Source: Gelatoporia subvermispora B
Taxonomy: Eukaryota; Basidiomycota; Agaricomycetes; Polyporales; Gelatoporiaceae
Reading direction: 5' to 3'
Length of the DNA: 64,000 nucleotides
Assembly: GCA_000320605.2 (NCBI GenBank)
Contig: KB445799.1
Span: 62,001 to 126,000 of the forward strand
Positions 12,427 to 26,125 of this stretch are shown here, in pieces. The position numbers and the translations under genes are program-made. The first letter of the stretch is position 1. Every line of letters begins with the position of its first letter. Under the pieces are notes generated by a model. That model saw nothing but the letters and a program-made list of their open reading frames with translations, was not told where the DNA came from and did no database searches.

Positions 12427-13214
12427 AGCACAGGAGCAGGATCCAAGTGGTCGAAAATCGCAGCGGATTCAAGGCATGGGCCGATAGCAGCGTTCTATTT
12501 ATCTATCGCGAATCTCCACGTGTGCGGGAGCCGAGGGGTGCAGTGTAGCCTTCCATTGAGGTACAAGGGCACGCGCTTCATTGTTGCGGACGAGAAGTTG
12601 AAGACGACGACAATTGCCGCCAATCAGCATGTAAGCGAAGAGACGCAGTAACATCGCATTTACGTGAGCCGCTTTGAAGGGAGATAACCACAGCAAAACG
12701 TGCATCCTAGCAAGATCGTACTGCTCATTGGTCAATAAAAAATATATCCGAGGCCAGAATCGCCACGGAGAACGCGCCACTGGTCAAGCTGGAGGTGGAT
12801 CGTCTACCGAGGATTTCCGTCCAGAACCGGAACCGATTTCTTCGCGGCGCTGCCATCATCACGAGGCAGCCTAATAGGTAGTTTTTGCCGTACAGGGAGC
12901 AAGGGTCAGAAGCGGCTGAAAAAAGGGGACTCTTCGTTTGATGGGTGTGTTTTTCTGAGAGTCGAGTCGGTCGTTGAGCGGCTTAGAGAAAGTACACTGC
13001 ACTGCGATGAATTCAGCGACGGTCGAATCTGCAGCGGTCATTATTTATGGCACGCTTGGACCTGCCCTAACGTACGGCACGTGATACGCGACTCGGACAA
13101 GACGCGCGCCACTCGGCGCGTGTTGCGCAGGGAGTCCAAGTTTCAAACGCTTCTGGCCGTCGGACTGTTCCATAATCCTGCAGAAGCGCATCTCAGACTT
13201 CTGTACGAGGCAGC
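12427..13214. promoter_or_regulatory. Divergent promoter region
   Basis: This 788 nt separates the starts of the hydrolase (minus) and the SNF2 ATPase (plus), so it should contain both promoters. A CACGTG sits near 13079 and a GC-rich stretch with GCGCGC/CGCGTG lies at 13100-13130. No coding potential is convincing. Confidence 0.45.
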
Positions 13215-16200
13215 ATGTCGTCACGTCTTTCTACACCGATGTCTTCTATGATACCACAAACTGGCTACACAACGCCGGCGACAAGCCCACCCGCTACTGA
13301 GGATGACAGGAATGAGGTGGGTTTCAGAGATTGACAGGTCTATGCCGGACTTATGGTGCACCTCACAGGTTGAAGATAGCGAGGAGGATAAGGTTGGTAG
13401 CATATTCACTTCGTCTCGTGTTCGGGTCGGTAGACCGTGTCACCAAATTCTTGGGCATCGAACGGCTGGTATTTTCTCGTATCAGGGAGCATTCTGCAAG
13501 GGCACCCAGGGCAGACAGAAGCAATTGTTATTATCTGTTTGAGAACATTGCTTCGAGCTGGAGACAAGTCACCTGCTAAACACATAAGACTACATAAGGC
13601 CATGGGTGGAGAAGGCGGCGGGAAACGCGATATTACCACCACTTTCGGCTCAACTCAGGTTTTCGGTGACTACCGGCCACCGTATGATATCGAACGTGAC
13701 AGATCATGTCATTGATGCAGCTGCTTCTCTACTTCGTGATCGTGATCGTCGTTGCTGTGCCTCAAGCAGAACTCTAGCTTATGAACTGGCTGACATTCTG
13801 CGTTTTGACAGGAAATGGAGCAACGCATGCAATCTCTCCAACACCTCTTGAAGAAGGCAGACGCGTATGTGACGCTACTCAAACAGGAGATGGACAAGGT
13901 CAAAGTCCGTAATGGTCGTCGACGTGGACTAGACGACCCAAAATCGCAACAACTGTCCAAAGCGCCGGTCTCTCAGCGCAAAGCTTCAGGATCCAAGAAG
14001 CGAGTACGCGAGGACGAGCGGCCCGACTCGCAAAATTCGAAACGGGCTAAGACTGGGCATGACACGACGGACTCTTCTGTGCCAGGGACACCACAGGAAA
14101 GCGGAAATCCGGCGAACGAGAACGAGAAGGAGGATTCCAATACGTTCAAACAACCTGTCTTGGTGACTGGCGCAACGCTCAAGGACTATCAGCTTGAGGG
14201 CGTTGCATGGATGGTTGGTCTCTATCGGAATGGCATCTCTGGTATCCTCGGTGAGTTACTCTTAGAAACTCTCCTCGCGAATACTGACTCAGAGATGCAG
14301 CGGACGAAATGGGACTAGGAAAGGTAGGATTTTCTTGACAAACGCCGCGCTCGATTTTACTCATATGATTCCGTAGACTCTTCAGACGATCTCCTTCCAT
14401 GCTTTCCTGCGTCAGCGGAGTGTGGCGCCCTTCATGGTCGTTTGTCCACTTAGCGTGCTCAACAATTGGGCAGAGGAATTCAAGAAGTTTGCACCCGAGG
14501 TCAGCGGGGGTTCATCTATATGTATCGCTCCCGTACTCAAAATATCCTTCTCTATAGATCCCTGTCTGCATGTACCACGGCTCCCCGGAGGAGCGTGCCG
14601 AGCTCAGACGACAACTGGTTGCCAGTATGGGCAAGGAGGATATCGAGTTCCAACAGAAGAAGCTTGGCGTTAGTCCAACCCCTGCACCAAAATCTGACGC
14701 AGACCCTGCCGCTGGTTCGAAAGGGAAGAGCAAAGGCAAAGGGCGTCAGACTGCTGTTGCCAAAAAGACTGAGGAGGATGATACCCTGGCGGCTGGGCCG
14801 AGCAGGCGCAGCGGACGAGTGGTCAGCGGGAAGAAGACAAAGGACGGCGCGGAGCCGTCCCCACAAAAGCCGAAACAGACGCGGACGCGCCGCAGCACGG
14901 CTCAGGTCGCGGACGAGAGCCAGCCCAACGATGAAGACGCGGATGAAGCCCCCGCACAACCAGAACAGACGCTCCCGCCGAATCAGAAGACGAAGTTCCC
15001 TGTGTTCATCACGACATTCGAGATGGTCATGAAAGACCGCGCGCAGCTCTCTGAGTGGTTCTGGGGTTTTATCGTCGTGGATGAGGGGCACCGGTTGAAG
15101 AACATGGACTGCAAGCTTATCAGGGAGATCAAGAGGATACCCTCGGCCGCGAGGATGGTGTTGACTGGCACTCCATTACATGTGAGGACGCTACGGATGG
15201 CATTCAGCTCATGAAGGGGCTGACACAATTTACTCAGAACAACCTTGCGGAGCTCTGGGCGCTGCTCAACTTCGTCCTACCGGAGTTGTTTGGCAATCTG
15301 GAGGAATTCCAGGAATGGTGAGCGATCCATCCTAAGCATTCGCACAATGAGCTTATGTCCATGCCTACAGGTTCAACCTCCCATCCCTACAGTCCACCCT
15401 CGCACCGACCCGCTCGTCACAACTCATTCATTCTCTACATACGATCCTCAAGCCGTTCCTCCTCCGCCGACTGAAGAGCGACGTCGAGACCTCTCTCCCA
15501 CCCAAGAAGGAATACGTGCTCTATGCGCCGCTCAGCGAGCGGCAAAAAGAGATCTACGACGCCATTGTCGAGGGCAGCCTCCGTGCGTTCTTGCTTAAGA
15601 AAGCAGATGAGAAAGAAGAGCAAGACGAAGAAGAGGTACCGCTCAAGACTAGACTCGAGCAGAGGCGCACAAAGGGTAACAACAAGAGAACCCTGCGGGG
15701 GCGGAAGCGGAGCTACTCGATAGACGGAGACGATGACGAGTACTTCGAGAAGCTCGAGTCTGGCGAACTGGAAGCGGAGGAGCAGAAGAGGAAGGAGAAG
15801 AGCGCGAAAGAGCTCAGTCGCGAGTGGCAACTCAAATCAGTTTGTAAGTACAACAAACTGGATGCACCCAGAACTGCTTGCTGACGTATCTCTCAGTGAA
15901 AAAGGTGAACAACATGAAACTCCAGAACACGGTGATGCAGCTGCGCAAAGTGTGCTCGCACCCGTTCTTGTTCGACTGGCCGGTCGACCCCGTCACGCGG
16001 CAGCCCGTGCTCAACGACGAGCTCGCGAGCACGAGCGGGAAGATGATGATCCTCGACCGGCTGCTCGATGAGCTGTTCGAGAGAGGCCACAAAGTCCTGC
16101 TGTTCAGCCAGTTCACGACGATGCTCGATATCATCCAGGTGAGCTTCGCACTTTGTTTTATTCGCACTTTGATACTAACGTGTGCTATCACAGGATTGGG

Positions 16201-17023
16201 CGATCGAGTTCAAGCACTGGCCCGTGTGCCGCATAGACGGCAGTACGTCGATGGCTGACCGCAGGGAAGAGGTCCACAGGTTCCAGAACGGCGGCGACGC
16301 GCCTGATGGGCCGCGACTCTTCCTACTCAGCACCCGTGCCGGAGGTCTCGGCCTCAACCTGGTAGCGGCCGACACTGTGATTTTCTACGATCAGGACTGG
16401 GTACGTCTTGTGATCTACCTCAGCCTCTAATCCCGAGTTGACAGGCAGGTACGCAGAATCCGCAGATGGACCTGCAGGCGCAGGACCGCGCGCACCGCAT
16501 CGGCCAGACGAGGCCCGTGCTCATCTTCCGGCTCGTCAGCGCGCATACAATTGAGACGAAGATCATGCAGCGCGCAACGGAGAAGCGCAAGCTCGAGGCA
16601 CTCGTCATCGCCAAAGGTCCGTCTCTTATTCCACTCCTTCCGCCCCATCTCACTCGCCCTGACTATCGTTGATCTTTAGGCAAGTTCAAAGCTCCCGCAC
16701 TGAAGGCGAGCCGGCAGAAGCCTGAGACGATCGCAGAGATGGCGGCCGCGCTGCTGCGGCTCGAGGGCGAGCAGATCGACGTCGTGCCGGACACGGCTGC
16801 GGGCAAGGCGAGCGTCATCAGCGATCGCGAGCTCGACATGCTACTCGACCGTCGCCCCGAGGTGTTCCAAGACCGCGGCAAGGGCTGGACCTCCGAGTCG
16901 CAGGGAGAGGAGGTGGAGGTGGAGCCGAAGGGCCGCAAGACGGCGTTTGCGGTGTATGAGGCGCCGATGGACGAGACGGGAGACATGCTAGCAGGGATGC
17001 TGAATATTGAAGACGACGTGTAA
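13215..17023 (+). CDS. SNF2-family chromatin remodeller, HELLS/Lsh/Irc5 type
   Basis: The start is [18 protein letters not shown], followed by a coiled-coil exon ([20 protein letters not shown]). Splicing assembles helicase motif I (DEMGLGKT, 14298-14378), Ia ([11 protein letters not shown]), II as DEGH (VVDEGHRL, about 15077) and III (LTGTPL). Lobe 2 reads [25 protein letters not shown] and [11 protein letters not shown] (motif VI). The C-terminus is [12 protein letters not shown]. In lobe 1, between the [15 protein letters not shown] region and motif II, there is a charged insert of about 100 residues rich in Lys, Arg, Ser and Glu. Relatives remodel nucleosomes for heterochromatin, DNA methylation or cohesin loading. 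The intron after EEDK (about 13393-13811) is long for this genome, so a small exon may be missing there. Confidence 0.88.
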
Positions 17024-17267
17024 GGGAGTGACCAATATAATACTTTATCTAAGGGACATCTAGAGCATTCGACTACCGGCATGTAGATAATGGAATTGTA
17101 CAAAACCTTGTTGTAGAGATTAATTGTTCAGACGTTCCGAGTCACAGTGGGGCTGGCATCAACAAGTCGTTCCAAGGGTGATCTCACTATGATGTGGCAT
17201 GACCATTCGGTCCGCGGTCCTCTAAACAAAGTACATTACATCCTATGACAAGAAATGACAGCACTGC

Positions 17268-18607
17268 TCAGCCCTGCTTGGTTTTCTCGTCCCACCTGTA
17301 ACGAGATCATCAGCACCAATCTAAGCCACGCAGAACAAAATACCCACAAGTCCATGAACAGCTTCCACAGCACCGAGAACATGAGCCCCTGTAGGCCATT
17401 CGCTAAGATGCGCGTCTTGAGCCCACGCCCCAGCAGGCCGCGCAGGCCGTCCTGCGCAATGACGGCCTCCGCCGCCGCAAAGTATCCGATGCGCGTCTCG
17501 TTCACTTGTCTGTACGTCTTGACGACGCGCAGGGAATTTGAGACCGTGTCCGAGATGACAGATGCGCAGAAGCCGATGAATGCTTGTCGGAGGAGCGTTT
17601 CGAATGTGCCGTGCGCTTCGGGGAGATGTTCTTGGAGGTAGTTGTAGGTGCCGAACCACTGCAGGAGATGGGTGAGTAGGGCTAGTTCGAAGGGAAGTGG
17701 GAGAGAATATATGTACCGGGTAGTGTCCGACGAAAGTTGCAGCGGCGGTGGCCAGAGCACCGTACCACAGTGACCCAATACCGTACCTCTTAATCTGCAC
17801 AATATGGGCTTGTCAATATGATTCACTATGTCATAATTACCGAGACGTACCCTTGCTCCAAGGATGGCCCATCCCGCCTTGCCCTGCGTCTGGAGGGTCG
17901 TCTTGAGCGTGTCCACAGGGGTCAGGATCATCCTGAAGCACGCCGCGGCAACGGACGCGAAGACAGTCTTCACGAGTGACGGCAGCCGTCTCATGAATGT
18001 GTTACTCTCCAGCAGCGCATTGATACCCGCGTTCGCAGCGGTGTCGCCGAAGCGTGATACGGGGCCCTGGATGAGCGCGGCCCCGAGGCCCTGGTAGTAC
18101 CGTGTCCAGCCACCGTCGGCGTAGAGCGTCTTGGTGGCTTGCGTCATCGTCGAGCCGTAGCGGTACTGGTAGTTCATGATCGTGCGCAGGGGCATCAGCG
18201 TGAGCACCTGGAGCACCATGGCTGGGAGACATTGAAGGTCATTGCAGGTGAATCACCTCATATTCCTGGAGATGTACCTGCAGCTCCGCTCAGGCCTCCC
18301 CCCAGGGCTTTCTTAAGGGCTTTACCCAAGTCAAACTAAGTACACGCCCATCGTAAATGGGTAAATTCTTGCATTGATAGCGAGGACGACGCACATTCGT
18401 ATCTTTGGCATCAATGAAGCCCTTGATGAAGACCGCGAGGATAAATATCGCGAGGAATGCGAGTACGGTGTACCATGCTGTTGTCCACCAGCTGCGTTTC
18501 TTGGCTGGTGTCGGTGCATCGTCATCCACAGCCTGGGTTTCGGGATCGATAGCGAGCTCTGCGGGATCCAGCAACGGCTGGCGTTCGTCCGCTTGTGGTT
18601 GAGACAT
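17268..18607 (-). CDS. Mitochondrial carrier family protein with N-terminal membrane segment
   Basis: The minus-strand gene starts MSQPQADERQPLLDP at 18607. The first exon has a hydrophobic segment (WYTVLAFLAIFILAVFIKGF). Two introns lead to FDLGKALKKALGGG and AAAMVLQVLTLMPLRTI. The carrier repeats are recognisable by LTPVDTLKTTLQTQG (the P-x-D-x-x-K signature) and DTVSNSLRVVKTYRQ. It ends MDLWDEKTKQG-stop at 17268-17270 after a 55 nt intron. Carriers exchange solutes across the inner mitochondrial membrane; this member resembles the YMR166C-like group, whose substrate assignment I cannot confirm. It is convergent with the HELLS-type gene, 244 nt apart. Confidence 0.82.
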
Positions 18608-19107
18608 GACTGTGCGAAGACGACCCACCTGTCCACAGCAGCTTGCTTAAGATAGCTTCGAGTTGCTTAGATATCCTCTGAGCACGCAAGTGTATTGCCC
18701 TGCTGAGTCAGGAAGGAACAGAACAGCGTCACCCCCTCCAGATGTGATCGGGGTTTTCCTGATCCTGCATGGTAACTCATGGCGGGACGGGTAGATAAGA
18801 TTGATTGATCGGCGCATGCTCGATCTCATTTGGTAGTCATCAGGTCTGCCTAATCAATTGACGGTAGCCAAACGGGTCTTGAATTTGAAGTGAACCGGAG
18901 GTGATACATACCCAAACCAAAGCTACCTACTGGAACTGCAACTAGGGAAGCGATCAAAGAGAATGCAGTGTTATACTATGGGAAAGGACCGGGGTTTGGA
19001 AGGTGATGCGGGAGGGGGAAGATAAAGACACGTTCGAGACCAGTGCTGGCGGATAGGTACAAGTGCGAAGCAGGACTGGCAACCCACACGAGAATAAAGC
19101 GAATAAA
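18608..19107. other. Intergenic, carrier promoter and TFIIS 3' flank
   Basis: 500 nt without a supported gene. The half near 18608 should drive the carrier; the rest is the 3' flank of TFIIS. Confidence 0.45.
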
Positions 19108-20611
19108 TTATGAGAATTTCCATCTAAAACGAGTTCTATCAGATATGATAGATATTTGCTGCAAAGGCTGAACATACCTATTATTACAAACGGTACAGCT
19201 GGGAGGTGTGTGTTAGGATGCGCAAACAGACGGGTAAAAATAACACATGGAACATACGTTACAAAGGTCTGCAAAGGGGCACAGTCAATATCATGATCTT
19301 ATCGAAGGAAGCCACCAATACGTACTGTCATAGGTTCATCGGCAGACCGTGTCTGCGCCTGGCGATACCGGCACTTGCGCTGCCAAAGAGTGAGATTCGA
19401 CAATGAACGAGATTAATCCGTGCGTACCTGTTTGCAACGACCGCACTGGAATGCATCGGTTTCGGCTTGTACTTCCTCGGCGCCGAGAGACTTGAAGAGA
19501 TTCTCTTCCATAATTCTGTTGTCTGCGGCCTTTCTCTCCTCAGATGCCATTTCCTATACCCACCTTAATTTTTATCTGACTGTCGAGACCTGGTGAGAGC
19601 GTACCTGGCTGGACATCTTGCAGAATCGCTGTACAGGCAGATCCCCGGCTACAACACTCTCGCGCAAACTGGGGTTGTTCTTATCCTTCAAGTTGACAAA
19701 CAGCGAGCGGATTTTGGCTTTGTATTCTGCGTTAGTGCCGTTGAATTGCGATAGGACCGTGCTCTCGATAGCTTTTGCTCGACTGAGAATCTGTTCGCTC
19801 GCTGATCAAGACGAGTCAACACGTGCAGTTTCTGGAAGCGACGGCGAGCACGTACGCGCTCCAGAATCAAAGGCAAGGGCATCATATATGAGCTCTGCGC
19901 ATTTGTCCCGGGTCTTATCGCCGGTGACCTCGATCTTCACGCCGTCGCTCTTGGCCGTGCGATGATCCATCTTTGCCCCACTGCCGCTTGTGGACATTGT
20001 TGGCGTCATTGGCGTAGAGGGGGTCTGTGATGTAGTTGTCGATGCTGTCGAGGCTTTCCTCATTGCTGCCCAGGGCCACAGGGGTCAATACAGACATGTA
20101 TGGCATCCTAGCTTGACACAAACGCACCTGATGGCTTCGCGCTCGCAGCCGATTTTGATGCCCCTCCATTGGCCTGCTTTTCCTTCTCCACCTCGGTCTT
20201 CCATTTCTTGACGATCTCCTTGGCGAGGTCCGCCACATCCTTAGACTGATGCGAGCGCAGCTTTCCAACGGCCAATCCCGCCTTGCTTTCCTGCGGTGGC
20301 GAGCAGTGTATGAGTACCAGCAAAGACCTCCGGGGGCCAATGACGCAGAGAACTCCGAGTATATAGGCCGACTCACCCTCAGAATAGACTCGGTGATCTT
20401 GGCCTCCTTCTTGAGCGTATTGAGGATCGTAACAATCTCCTGCGCATCACGAACGCCGCACCACGCATCAGCACCACGAACAAGCAAAGTCAGCACGCCG
20501 AATTAAACGGGAGTGACAGGGAGGCAGTAGGAGGAATGATTATTGACATACCTCGTCGCTCGAAGCGGCATGGAGGTGTTTGACAAGCGACTTGAGCTCT
20601 GCCGCGGACAT
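19108..20611 (-). CDS. DST1: Transcription elongation factor TFIIS
   Basis: The start is MSAAELKSLVKHLHAASSDE at 20611. Exons encode domain I (EIVTILNTLKKEAKITESIL and SKDVADLAKEIVKKWK) and a Ser/Thr-rich linker with GDKTRDKCAELIYDALA. The central domain reads AKAIESTVLSQFNG, NNPSLRESVVAGDLPVQRFC. The C-terminal zinc ribbon is spread over four small exons: CGRCKQ, TRSADEPMT, CTVCNN and RWKFS-stop (19108). The acidic pair D-E in TRSADEP is the part that enters the RNA polymerase II active site to stimulate transcript cleavage. All four zinc-binding cysteines are present. Confidence 0.92.
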
Positions 20612-20921
20612 GGCTGCGCTCTATCCGTTGCGCTACAGCTAAGTACTTCTACGCTACAGACAACACGGCCGTAGTACTCGAGCTCGACGGCGCACGTCGA
20701 CGCCGGTGATAACAATGTGCTCGCGCGACCGCCAACGCTTGCGGCGGATGGGATGCGCTTAGTCAGCAAATACGCCCAAATAGCGCGCTCAACACCGCGC
20801 ACGCCGAGCTCAGCTCATTCGCCACCGTCTTGTGCAGTGTCTGCTACGGTCTGCTTGTTTTCCCCCCTGCTCAGCTTCGTCTCTCAGTCACGATCACTAG
20901 GCTTTAGACATTGCTGGCGAA
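20612..20921. promoter_or_regulatory. Divergent promoter of TFIIS and PRP46
   Basis: 310 nt between the two opposite starts; it must hold both promoters. No TATA box stands out. Confidence 0.5.
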
Positions 20922-22577
20922 ATGTCGACGTCGACATTACCACCGCTCAACCCGCTCCTGAAAGCATGTGGCAAGCGGACCCGAGACATCTTTGCATCAT
21001 ATCCAGACGACAGCATGACGGAGGAACCAACGAGGTTCGTTTACGTCGATTGTGACAGCATCGTCTCGAATGCTAAGTACTGAACATATAGTACACGCAT
21101 TCGGCTGGCTGTCAAGATCAACGACGAATATAAGGATGCAAAAGAGCTCCCAGCACCACTATTGGCACAACAGGGTCCTGTCGGACCTGCCCGACCAAAA
21201 GAGCAGAGGAAGGCCATTACTGCTGGTCGTGAGCACCTCACCGCTATCCCCTCGCGCGGATGCTGACACCTTTCGCAGCCTCGGCCGGTCCCTCGACAGA
21301 CATGAGCCTGATGATCGCGCAAATAGACAAGACCCCCACCTACCAGCCATCCACCTTCACCTCTTCGAGCAACCTGTCGCAGGCGCTGCAGTTGCACAAG
21401 ACGACGCGCACGATCAAGCCGACGTACCATCCGCCCTGGAAGCTCATGCGTGTCATCTCGGGGCACCTCGGCTGGGTGCGCAGTGTCGCGGTCGAGCCAG
21501 GGAACAAGTGGTTCGCGACGGGCGCGGGCGACCGTGTTATCAAGATCTGGGATTTGGCGTCGGGGGAACTGAAGCTCTCGCTGACGGGACACATCTCAAC
21601 GGTGCGCGGGCTTGCGGTGTCGTCGCGGCATCCGTATCTGTTCTCGTGCGGTGAGGACAAGGTGCGTTTGTTTTGTCCTCAATGTATACAAATTTAACAA
21701 TCGCCATTTACACAGATGGTGAAATGTTGGGACCTGGAGGCGAACAAAGTGATCCGGCATTACCATGGACATCTGTCTGGTGTCTACTCCCTGAGCTTGC
21801 ACCCAACACTGGACGTTCTCGTCACCTCCGGACGAGACGCATCAGCGCGCGTGTGGGACATGCGGACAAAGGCGCAGATCCACGTACTCTCGGGACACAC
21901 AGCAACTGTTGCAGACGTCAAGTGCCAGGAGTCCGATCCGCAAGTCATCACCGGAAGTATGGACTCGACTGTCAGGTACGTTTTCTCCAATTGTTGCTTT
22001 AGACGTACCTGACCACGGAGTGCAGACTCTGGGATTTGGCGGCAGGAAAGACTATGGTCACGTTGACCCACCACAAGAAGTCCGTACGAGCTCTTGCCAT
22101 CCATCCAACAGAGTACTCCTTCGCATCCGCTTCTGCCGGTGGCAACAACATCAAGAAGTGGAAGTGCCCAGAAGGGACGTTCGTGTTCAACTTCAGCGGG
22201 CACAACGCGATCATCAACACGCTTTCGGTCAACTCGGAGGGAGTGTTCTTCTCTGGTGGTACGTACCTTACACGGAGAGCCGTGATGTCGTATTTCAAGG
22301 TGTTGACTCCCGGTCGGCACAGGTGACAACGGCACCCTGACGTTGTGGGACTACGACACCGGCACCGCGTTCCAAAATATGGATGATATCCCACAGCCGG
22401 GCTCGCTTGAGGCGGAAGCTGGCGTGTTCTGCTCGACATTCGACATGACTGGAACGCGCCTTATTACAGGTGGCGCGGACAAAACCATCAAGGTACGCGA
22501 ACTGCTTTTAGTATTAGTATAACCCTGAAGATGTGGCTGACTTTTTTTTGTAGATCTATGCGGAGCAGTCGCAGTAG
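20922..22577 (+). CDS. PRP46: WD40 spliceosomal protein PRP46/PLRG1
   Basis: The start is [20 protein letters not shown] at 20922. Exons give [12 protein letters not shown], then the linker [15 protein letters not shown] and WHPPWKL-type entry ([20 protein letters not shown]) that defines PLRG1/Prp46. Seven WD repeats follow ([79 protein letters not shown]). The protein belongs to the Prp19-associated complex that activates the spliceosome. It ends AEQSQ-stop at 22575-22577. Introns are about 50 nt. Confidence 0.92.
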
Positions 22578-22851
22578 TCGGGATACCTGTATAGTAGACA
22601 GTTGTCGCGTTATATTTCCGATCTGTATTATTTGCAACGCAAACACTGTATGTTTCCTCGATGAAAACGCATGCGTTATGCTCGCGGGTATAGCCATATG
22701 GCCTCGATCACGTTCGAGAGCGCCTGTTTCGTGGTATTCCTGCTTCATGACTCTGACTTGCTCTACAGTTCTGACCTGGGTTCTGATACACCATTCAGTC
22801 TAAAGCTCTAAGAATACCCCATACTTTGATCACCGCAAGCCAGACTTGGAC

Positions 22852-24244
22852 ATGGACTCTAGGCATCGAAAGCGCAAACATCACGAGAAAACACAACGCT
22901 CTCAGGCCTTTGCACCCCGGAGAGCAGAAACTACTGAGGACCCTCCTGCCATAGACCCTGCTCTCTACATTCAAGCCCACGAGGCTGACCTTGTGCGGGG
23001 CCCTCAGGCTTGGGAAGCTGCTCGTTCGCTGGAAGTGAGGATAACCGAGGAGAATGGGAGGAGGACTGTGGACCCTGGGAGCGCGCTGATTCAGTGGAAC
23101 CCTGGAACTTCCCAAACCTTGGACTGGGAAGAAGACGAGCATATGACGCTGAAGGGAAAGCGTAAGGAGAAGGACGAGGAAAAGCAGGAATTGCGAGGTG
23201 TATGGGTGGACAGGTAGGCCTCCTCTCGAGAGATTGTGGCACGTCTGGTACCAGGAACTGCATAGCTATGCCTACTACAACTCATACGAACGAACCTGCA
23301 CAACTTGTAGTGTGCGCTACACTATTCAGACATAGAGGAACTTGTCTTTCTTGCTCCTTCGCGCGACACGCTATCTCATGTCTACCATTCAACAGGTACG
23401 ACGTACGCCTGCTACTAGACGCGCTTCCGGAGATCCCTCCGCCATCGGAGGCCTCGCCGCCAGGCTCGCCAACAGGGTGGTCCGACCTCCCATCCGACGC
23501 CGAAGACACGTTCTTCTTCTCGCGCGAAGAGGCCGAGGACTACCACCGCGAGAAGCGGCGGCGGCTCATCGACCAGGGCCGCGAGGCGCGCCTTGCCGCG
23601 CTCCGTGCTGAGGCGGGCGACGATGCGGACGCGTCCCCGGAGGATCAGTGGGGCGGGAGCGACGAGGAGGTGCGCCCTCTATCCTATCTTGGCCGATGAC
23701 GCCAAATGCGCAAGCTGACCGACTTGGCAATATCGCAGCCGGACGAGCCGCAGCGCGAGCTCATGCGGCGCACGGCCGCGCACGTTCTCGGTTCCCCGAA
23801 CCCCGCGCAGCTCGAGCTGCGCATCCTCGCGAACCACGGCGCAGACCCGCGCTTTGCGTTCCTGCGCGGGCGCTGGTCCCGCGCGTGGCGCACCGCCAAG
23901 GGCCGCGTGCGCCTCGAGAAGGAGCAGGAGGCAAAGGAGAGGAGGGAACAGACGACAGCGCAGAAGCCTGCCTCGGCGCTGGGCGGGCTCACTGGGTATG
24001 GGGACAGCGATGCGGAGGACTCTGGAGAGGAGGGTGCGGACCCTGTCCCGACGCAGAATAGTGGCGAGGGCGGGATAGAGAAAGCAGATCCTGCACATTC
24101 TGATGTACTCAGTGCAGGAGATATGCCCGCAGAGACGGAGTCGGCTGAAGAAACCATCAAGAAGGCGAGGCGAGACCGAGCCAGAGAGTGGGCGGAAAAA
24201 CGGAGAGCAGCTAAGATTGCAGCCGGAGACGATTCGGATATCTG
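22852..24244 (+). CDS. Charged nuclear-type protein with possible SURP-like motif
   Basis: Three exons: MDSRHRKRKHHEKTQRSQAF to WVDR; YDVRLLLDALPEIPPPSE to GGSDEE; and PDEPQRELMRRTAAHVLG to GDDSDI-stop at 24242-24244. The third has ILANHGADPRFAFLRGRW followed by a Lys/Arg/Glu-rich helix, resembling the SURP (SWAP) motif of splicing factors; this is a resemblance only. The N-terminus is strongly basic and the C-terminus is acidic then basic. The ATG at 22852 is preferred; the open frame extends only two codons upstream, without ATG. Confidence 0.6.
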
Positions 24245-24537
24245 ATTCTTGGATGTATCACTTTGTAGCCATACCCGGCGTCGTGTATCCTTGCTCGGTA
24301 TCTCACGTAATAGTTGGTACGACCAGAGGTAGTTGACGGTGCTCTCGTAGTCTCTAGTAGAGGTGCTTGTTCACACCGAGGGGGGACAATACGACTACAA
24401 TTAATAAACCTTAATGATACAGGAAGGTGCGGCCACAGCGGAGAGCGAATTGCGGAAGCTGAGGAAAGCTGTAAGCGATCTCTAAAAGGGGAGAGAGAGG
24501 GCCCAAGAAGACTTTTGGGGAGGGCTGTCACTGGTAG

Positions 24538-25587
<1,050 letters not shown>

Positions 25588-26125
25588 TTTCGAGAGGCTG
25601 GGTCAGATGGGATGAGGCGAAAGGCAAGTATGGCAGAAACTCGAACGAAGGTCGCCGACCGCCAGACGTCTTCAGACGCCCGTCTATCAATCGGAACGCT
25701 CATTGTGTCACGTGATGATTACTACTTCTGTAGAGCGCAGTTGTATGTCCGGAAAAATCCTCAGTTTTTCTCTGCTTTCCTCCATGATTCACCCACTCGC
25801 TCGAACTGTGCTAGCACAGAAAATTTTCCTGCTGATAAATAATAATAATATTTTTGGAGAGCGATACATCTTGCTTTAACTGGCAGTAATACATCGTTCC
25901 CGGTCCGACGTCAATCACGGTCCACTTGAGGCACCTCGTTCCTCTGCTAGGCTTGCGCGTTCGCGATCCTTCGCGACATGTGACGGCGAACAGACGCGCT
26001 CTACGGCCGCATGGATGCTTCCCTGCTTGCTCGGTGATAGACTACTCCTCTCGACGAAATTGGTACACTCGCTACGACTACCTGGCTTCTTCTGGAGCCT
26101 AACTACCGACCTGCATTTGATCAAG
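25588..26125. promoter_or_regulatory. Divergent promoter region
   Basis: 538 nt between the CFIm25 start (minus) and hydrolase start (plus). A TCACGTGATGA E-box-like site lies near 25710 and an AT-rich ATAATAATAATATT tract near 25840. No gene seen. Confidence 0.4.
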
